Of a DNA stretch of 64,000 nt, positions 59,283 through 64,000 are shown one piece after another. Position 1 is the first letter of the stretch; each line of letters starts with the position of its first letter. Made by a program: the position numbers and the translations under genes. The DNA is from Lentzea aerocolonigenes. GTDB taxonomy: Bacteria > Actinomycetota > Actinomycetes > Mycobacteriales > Pseudonocardiaceae. Under the pieces are notes generated by a model. That model worked only from the letters and a program-made list of their open reading frames with translations, did no database searches and was not told where the DNA came from. The DNA is taken from contig NZ_BBOJ01000019.1 of NCBI RefSeq assembly GCF_000974445.1, positions 1 through 64,000 of the forward strand, read 5' to 3'.

Positions 59283-59294
59283 GGTCTAGACCAT
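59281..59294. promoter_or_regulatory. DasR dre-like site 1
   Basis: ATGGTCTAGACCAT is a perfect 14-bp palindrome that agrees with the DasR consensus over its TGGTCTAGACCA core. It overlaps the cutC start codon (59280-59282), so DasR binding would block transcription or translation initiation of the operon. Confidence 0.82.
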
Positions 59295-59480
59295 AACGGC
59301 GATCGGGCGACCCGACCCCGCCATGTGCTTGCGCGAATCGGGAGCCACGTGAGCAGTTCGTGCGTCAGAACCTGTATCTGCTCGCCTGAGTTCCGCTCTG
59401 TTCCAGTGAGCGCATCGTTCAGGCGTGGAGCACGCGTCAGCCGGTTCGAGGGGTGCCGGCCGGCGCGGCTCCCAACACTG

Positions 59481-59515
59481 GCGGCCCGTGATCTTGAGGG
59501 GGAATCACGGGCCGC
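59481..59515. other. 12-bp hairpin in the divergent cutC / sigma-factor gap
   Basis: GCGGCCCGTGAT pairs perfectly with ATCACGGGCCGC across an 11-nt loop. The gap 59295-59651 (357 bp) has no other feature I can support. The hairpin may be a leader structure of the sigma operon or a relic terminator. Confidence 0.5.
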
Positions 59516-59651
59516 TGGCACGTCCGGGAGAAGATGAGGGCAACTGAGGCGGCAATACTGCTCCAATCGAGTGAATTTTGTATCTACCGCCCAGTTAGCC
59601 CTTCATGAGTTGGCGGACGGCGCTGACAGGGCGGCCGATCGGAGGTGCTGC

Positions 59652-60266
59652 ATGGACGAGCTGCACACGGCGGATGACCGTCCGCCGTGGGACGGGCTTG
59701 AAGGCACCGAAAGGCACGCCGTGTGCGTGGCGGCCGCACGCGAGGGCAACCGCGACGCGATCAACGTCCTGGTGGACGAACTGACCCCGCTGTTGTGGCA
59801 CGTAGCCCGCGGCCAGGGCCTCGACAGGGCTGCTGTCGAAGACGTCGTGCAAACCGTCTGGCTGGCGTTCTTGAAGAACATCAAGAACATCAACGAGCCA
59901 AAAGCCCTGGTGGGCTACCTGGTCGTCACGACGAGGCGTGAAGCACGCCGAACGTGGACACCCAACAAGCGTGAGACCCACCTGTCCGACGAATTCGCCG
60001 AACAACTCGAGTCCGACACCGGTCTGCCCGAGGACGTGACGCTGATGGACGACCGCGACCGCCGCCTGTGGCTCGCGTTCGGCCGCCTGACCACGAGGTG
60101 CCAGGAACTGCTCCGACTCACCGTGCTCGCGGGGCGCGCGGAGTACCGAGCAGTGGCCGCAGTGGCCGAGGCACTCGCCATGCCCCACGGCAGCATCGGT
60201 CCGACCAGGGGACGGTGCCTGACACTGCTGCGCAACTACCTGGAGACGGAAGGAGGATCGCGGTGA
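59652..60266 (+). CDS. ECF-type sigma-70 family factor
   Basis: Protein of 204 aa from ATG 59652, with GGAGGT 9 bp upstream. Region 2 reads AREGNRDAINVLVDELTPLLWHVARGQGLDRAAVEDVVQTVWLAFLKN (with the DVVQTVW core motif), and region 4 covers RRLWLAFGRLTTRCQELLRLTVLAGRAEYRAVAAVAEALAMPHGSIGPTRGRCL. The lack of an anti-sigma ZAS motif gene nearby suggests another control mode. Similar sigma genes in actinomycetes are often followed by a small coupled gene and a CHAT-protease gene (from memory); here only the small gene is present. Confidence 0.88.
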   Translation: MDELHTADDRPPWDGLEGTERHAVCVAAAREGNRDAINVLVDELTPLLWHVARGQGLDRAAVEDVVQTVWLAFLKNIKNINEPKALVGYLVVTTRREARRTWTPNKRETHLSDEFAEQLESDTGLPEDVTLMDDRDRRLWLAFGRLTTRCQELLRLTVLAGRAEYRAVAAVAEALAMPHGSIGPTRGRCLTLLRNYLETEGGSR

Positions 60267-60748
60267 ACGAGATCGACCCGCGCGACGACCGCAGGGGCCT
60301 TGAGGACACCGCAGTCCTCTCCGAGTTGAATCGTCTGGTCGATGAACTGGACCCGCCACCCGCAGACCTGGTGGACAGGGTGAAGTTCGCGATCGCCCTG
60401 GAATCCCTGGACGTCGAGGTCGCGCGCTGGGAGCGAGCCGGCTCGTTCGCCGGGGTCCGCGGAGGGCAGACCGGCACCATCACGTTCACCGTCGACAACC
60501 TGACCCTGATGGTGAACTTCACCTCCACCGGGTCTCGTCATCGGATCGACGGGTGGTTGGTGCCTGCCGGGGAGCACACGGTTGAGGTGCGGGTGGCCGA
60601 TCACAAGTCTTCTTGCACTCGGGCGGACGATGGTGGGCGGTTCGTGCTGCCTGATGTGCCGGCTGGGACCACGCAGATTTTGGTGCATTTGGTGAATTCT
60701 CGTGGGGAGCCTGGGCGGACTGTGGTTACACCCACGATCATGCTTTGA
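60263..60748 (+). CDS. Sigma-factor partner protein of unknown function
   Basis: Protein of 161 aa. GTG 60263 overlaps the sigma stop (GTGA). The N-terminal ~70 residues are acidic and helical (LEDTAVLSELNRLVDELDPPPADLVDRVKFAIALESLDVEVARWE). The C-terminal ~90 residues (ITFTVDNLTLMVNFTSTGSRHRIDGWLVPAGEHTVEVRVADHKSSCTRADDGGRFVLPDVPAGTTQILVHL) look like a carboxypeptidase-regulatory/transthyretin-like beta domain. The helical N part may bind the sigma factor. No family named with confidence. Confidence 0.72.
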   Translation: MNEIDPRDDRRGLEDTAVLSELNRLVDELDPPPADLVDRVKFAIALESLDVEVARWERAGSFAGVRGGQTGTITFTVDNLTLMVNFTSTGSRHRIDGWLVPAGEHTVEVRVADHKSSCTRADDGGRFVLPDVPAGTTQILVHLVNSRGEPGRTVVTPTIML

Positions 60749-61360
60749 GGTTTTGACGGCGGTTGAGGCGGCGGATTTCTGGGGTTTCTGGGGATTGACG
60801 GCGGGTGTTGCGCGGGTCGGCTTGGCTTGGTTCCGTGCCGGTTCCAGCGGAGGGGTCACCTTTTGCTGGTCTGGTCGCCTTGCGTTGGTGGGCGCGTGGG
60901 TCGTATGACGAGCCGGGTCATTTCATCGCCGCTTCGCGACGATTGCGATTGGGGCTTGACTTCGGGGCCCTTGCGAGGTGCTGTGTCGGGCGGAAAAGGT
61001 CGGATGCTTCGCACCCGCCCGGTCCGGAAAGGCTAGCACCTCGCTCCCAAAGTCAAGCCCCAATCGCAATCGTGCGTGGTTGCGTTCGGTTGTTCGGCTC
61101 ACCCCATTACCGGTTGCCCGCGTTCGCATAGCCCTGTCCGGCTCGGCTTCGCCATCGCGGTTGTTGGGTGCTCGGCTTCGCCATCGACAGCGGTTTGGTG
61201 GAGCGGGTCGTGCTTTGCCATCGCGGCTTGTGGAACGCTCGCCGTTGCCTTCGTCTTCGCGGAATTGTTCATCCCGACCCGATCGCCACGCGGCAGGCAA
61301 GAAGGCCGCAGCCCATCCAGCCGTCGGGCAGGCAGCATCACTACGCCTGCCCGACCGTGG
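60749..61360. other. 612-bp gene-poor stretch, left flank of the HNH unit
   Basis: No credible gene. 60904-61159 is the left copy of a ~255-bp repeat. 60749-60903 and 61160-61360 hold no structure I can support, apart from a short direct repeat of GCTCGGCTTCGCCATCG near 61141 and 61170. Several short frames here lack ribosome-binding sites. Confidence 0.6.
60904..61159. repeat. Inverted repeat, left copy, with 133-bp palindromic core
   Basis: Inside it 60940-61072 is a 133-bp palindrome-like unit with perfect 23-bp ends (60940-60962 and 61050-61072) that are reverse complements. GCGAGGTGCT and AGCACCTCGC give a second inner pair. The shape is that of a miniature inverted-repeat (MITE/REP-like) element. 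Confidence 0.85.
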
Positions 61361-62557
61361 TCAGGCGGTGTTGATCAGATTGCGTCTGGGACTTCGCTGC
61401 GGATCGAGCCACGCCGGGGCGTAGAACGTCGGTATCCCGGTGACCAGCCTGACTTCCCACTCGCTCTGGTGGATCAGCGTGTGGTGGTGGCGGCAGAGCA
61501 GCACTGCGTTGTCGACGGAGGTGTCACCGCCGTTGGCCCAGTGTTTGATGTGGTGGGCGTCGCACTGTCTGGGTGGTCTGCCGCAGCCGGGGAAGGCGCA
61601 GCCCCGATCCCTGGTGACCAAGGTCCGGCGGATCGCGGCGGGGAAGGTGCGGGTTTTGCGGCCGACGTTGAGTGGCTGGCCTGCTCCGCCCAGCACCATC
61701 GGGATGATGCCCGCGTTGCACGCCAGCTCACGCACCTGCTCCACCGGGACGCGGTCGCCGCTGTCGAGCGTGGCGTGGCCGACTCCGTTGGCGAGGTCGT
61801 CGTAGGGCATGGTCAGCGTCAGGGTGACCGGCTCGCCGCCGTGTTCGGGGAGTTGGTCGGTGCGCAGCATCAGGTCGATCAGGTCGGCTAGGGCGTCGCC
61901 TTCGCGTTCCTCGCGGGTGCGCGGGTCGGGGCCTTCGTCGGCGGTGGTCGGGCGGGGCTTGGCCAGCGGGTCGAGCAGCGCCTCGTACTTGGCGCCGGTC
62001 ACCTTGTCGAGCTTGGCCCGGATCTCCAGCTTGCCGTTCTTCCAGAACATCGAGTGCTGATTGCCCGGCGGCGCAGGCTTGGGGTCGCGAGGCTCGGGGT
62101 CGTTCTGGTGGATGGTGTAGGCGAGTTTCGTGCCCAGACGGCGGACCGTGACGGGCTCGAAGTCACGCGCGTAACCCACCACCGTGACCTCGTGCTCGGC
62201 GGGCACGGTCTTCATGATCTCGGCGACCACGGCGACGTGGTCGATCGACAGCGCGCCTTCGGCGACCGCCTCGGCGGTGAGCGGGAGTTTGGGAGCGAGT
62301 TCGCTGCCGGTCGGGGTGATCTCATTGGTCAGCAGCGCGGCATTGGCTATCCAGCGCCTGGCGGTGTGGAGATCCCAGCGGACGGCATGCCGCAACACGT
62401 GCGGCAAATCCTTGTAACCCAACTCGGCCGCAACCCCACGCCGCTCCAACTCGGCAAGCTTCTGCAATGCAGCGTTCTCACGAACCCGAATTTCCGTCAC
62501 CTCATCGACGAGACTGCGGAGCAGCTCGTCTGTGGAGAGGAGACGGGTTTCGATCAC
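61361..62557 (-). CDS. DUF222 / HNH endonuclease (13E12 repeat family)
   Basis: Protein of 398 aa. The N-terminal DUF222 domain covers ~residues 30-310 (LAELERRGVAAELGYKDLPHVLRHAVRWDLHTARRWIANA). The C-terminal HNH nuclease follows: RDRGCAFPGCGRPPRQCDAHHIKHWANGGDTSVDNAVLLCRHHHTLIH, with Cys pairs and the HH/N/H catalytic set. It matches the mycobacterial REP13E12 proteins. Flanking inverted repeats suggest it moves or is moved. Start at GTG 62557. Confidence 0.9.
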   Translation of the reverse strand: MIETRLLSTDELLRSLVDEVTEIRVRENAALQKLAELERRGVAAELGYKDLPHVLRHAVRWDLHTARRWIANAALLTNEITPTGSELAPKLPLTAEAVAEGALSIDHVAVVAEIMKTVPAEHEVTVVGYARDFEPVTVRRLGTKLAYTIHQNDPEPRDPKPAPPGNQHSMFWKNGKLEIRAKLDKVTGAKYEALLDPLAKPRPTTADEGPDPRTREEREGDALADLIDLMLRTDQLPEHGGEPVTLTLTMPYDDLANGVGHATLDSGDRVPVEQVRELACNAGIIPMVLGGAGQPLNVGRKTRTFPAAIRRTLVTRDRGCAFPGCGRPPRQCDAHHIKHWANGGDTSVDNAVLLCRHHHTLIHQSEWEVRLVTGIPTFYAPAWLDPQRSPRRNLINTA

Positions 62558-62645
62558 GTGTTCTAATCTACCGCAAGATCACGACAAGATAACAGGGAAA
62601 GCTCGACACAATCGAGTGAATCACCCGACCCCACCCCACCGGGAA

Positions 62646-62900
62646 CGCGATGGCGAAGCCGAGCCGGACAGGGCTATGCGAACGCAGGCAAGCGGTGATG
62701 ACGGAAGCCGAACAACAAACGCAACCACGCACGACTGCGATTGGGGCTTGACTTTGGGAGCGAGGTGCTAGCCTTTCCGGACCGGGCGGGTGCGGAGCAT
62801 CCGACCTTTTCCGCCCGACACAGCGCCTCGCAAGGGCCCCGAAGTCAAGCCCCAATCGCAATCGTCGCGAAGCGGCGATGAAATGACCCGGCTCGTCATA
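62646..62900. repeat. Inverted repeat, right copy, with 133-bp palindromic core
   Basis: Mirror copy of 60904-61159. The core 62732-62864 is again exactly 133 bp and differs from the left core at only a few positions by eye. Identity of core length between the copies argues for a common mobile or gene-conversion origin. Confidence 0.85.
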
Positions 62901-62945
62901 AAACCAATGCAACCACGCTGGAACCGCAACCCCCGCACAACCAAA

Positions 62946-62977
62946 GGCCCGGCCCCACCGAAAGGTGGAGCCGGGCC
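62946..62977 (-). terminator. groEL terminator
   Basis: 14-bp stem (GGCCCGGCCCCACC with GGTGGAGCCGGGCC, one mismatch) and a GAAA tetraloop, 23 bp after the groEL stop. Confidence 0.8.
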
Positions 62978-62999
62978 GATCAGGTCAAGCAGCTGGACC

Positions 63000-64000
<1,001 letters not shown>

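Larger units (their letters stand above)
60904..62900. mobile_element. Candidate mobile unit: HNH/DUF222 gene between ~255-bp inverted repeats
   Basis: The repeat at 60904-61159 recurs as an inverted copy at 62646-62900, with high identity (near-identical over the central 133 bp, lower in the flank nearest the gene). Between them lies a single gene of the 13E12/DUF222-HNH type, a family that forms dispersed repeats in mycobacteria. No target-site duplication is evident, and the outer repeat edges grade into weak similarity. Confidence 0.55.

Noticed and set aside
61160..61360. Small plus-strand genes between the left repeat and the HNH gene
   Set aside because: No ribosome-binding sites, short frames that overlap the HNH gene antisense, and no recognisable protein features.

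Overview
The window reads as a chromosomal segment of a high-GC filamentous actinomycete. Gene content points to the Pseudonocardiaceae (Lentzea, Saccharothrix or Actinosynnema-like): GTG starts are common, four-base start/stop overlaps are frequent, and there are DUF3558 and DUF2771 lipoproteins, a conservon (cvn) signalling operon, Rpf-type muralytic enzymes and a probable DasR/GlcNAc regulon. The placement rests on gene content and style only; no marker gene such as 16S rRNA is present.

Layout. 1-525 is the C-terminal end of an IS110-family transposase. 664-8876 holds a minus-strand pair (sacsin-like ATPase plus DUF3027), a plus-strand run (glutaminyl cyclotransferase lipoprotein, MFS transporter, DUF2771 lipoprotein), an HD hydrolase, a cold-shock protein and a HAD phosphatase. 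8894-12534 holds a TetR regulator, an Nramp Mn transporter with a palindromic site, a Gfo/Idh oxidoreductase, a YccF protein and a VOC protein. 12652-17035 holds a DUF3558 lipoprotein, an acyl-CoA ligase, a metallophosphatase, a NagD-like HAD phosphatase and a MarR regulator. 17142-22598 is a molybdenum-cofactor region (moaA-moaD; moaC-mog-moaE) around an Rpf/LysM gene that has a CRP-type palindrome and a probable c-di-AMP riboswitch, next to a 5'-truncated AfsR/SARP-like gene. 22683-26758 holds a malic enzyme, a small ORF and an XPB-associated helicase-C protein.

26876-37091 is a block inserted between two genes that, as I recall, are neighbours in mycobacteria (Rv0862c and ercc3). It carries a secreted protein, a full conservon (kinase, roadblock, DUF742, GTPase), an orphan substrate-binding lipoprotein and a tandem family of four membrane-anchored proteins that share eight cysteines. 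XPB helicase follows at 37201. 39240-44702 holds a two-domain serine protease, a response regulator/kinase/lipoprotein operon whose lipoprotein contains an in-frame minisatellite, and menC. 44690-53810 holds a Uma2 protein and an eight-gene operon for a form II CO-dehydrogenase-like molybdenum hydroxylase (coxD-E-xdhC-S-L-M-G plus a CapA lipoprotein). The moa genes could supply its cofactor.

54186-59294 is a DasABCD-like aminosugar uptake set (GH20 hexosaminidase, two permeases, binding protein, cutC) with two DasR-type dre palindromes. 59652-60748 is an ECF sigma factor with a coupled partner gene. 60904-62900 is an HNH/DUF222 gene flanked by about 255-bp inverted repeats, a candidate mobile unit. 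The window ends inside groEL. No tRNA, rRNA or CRISPR array was seen.
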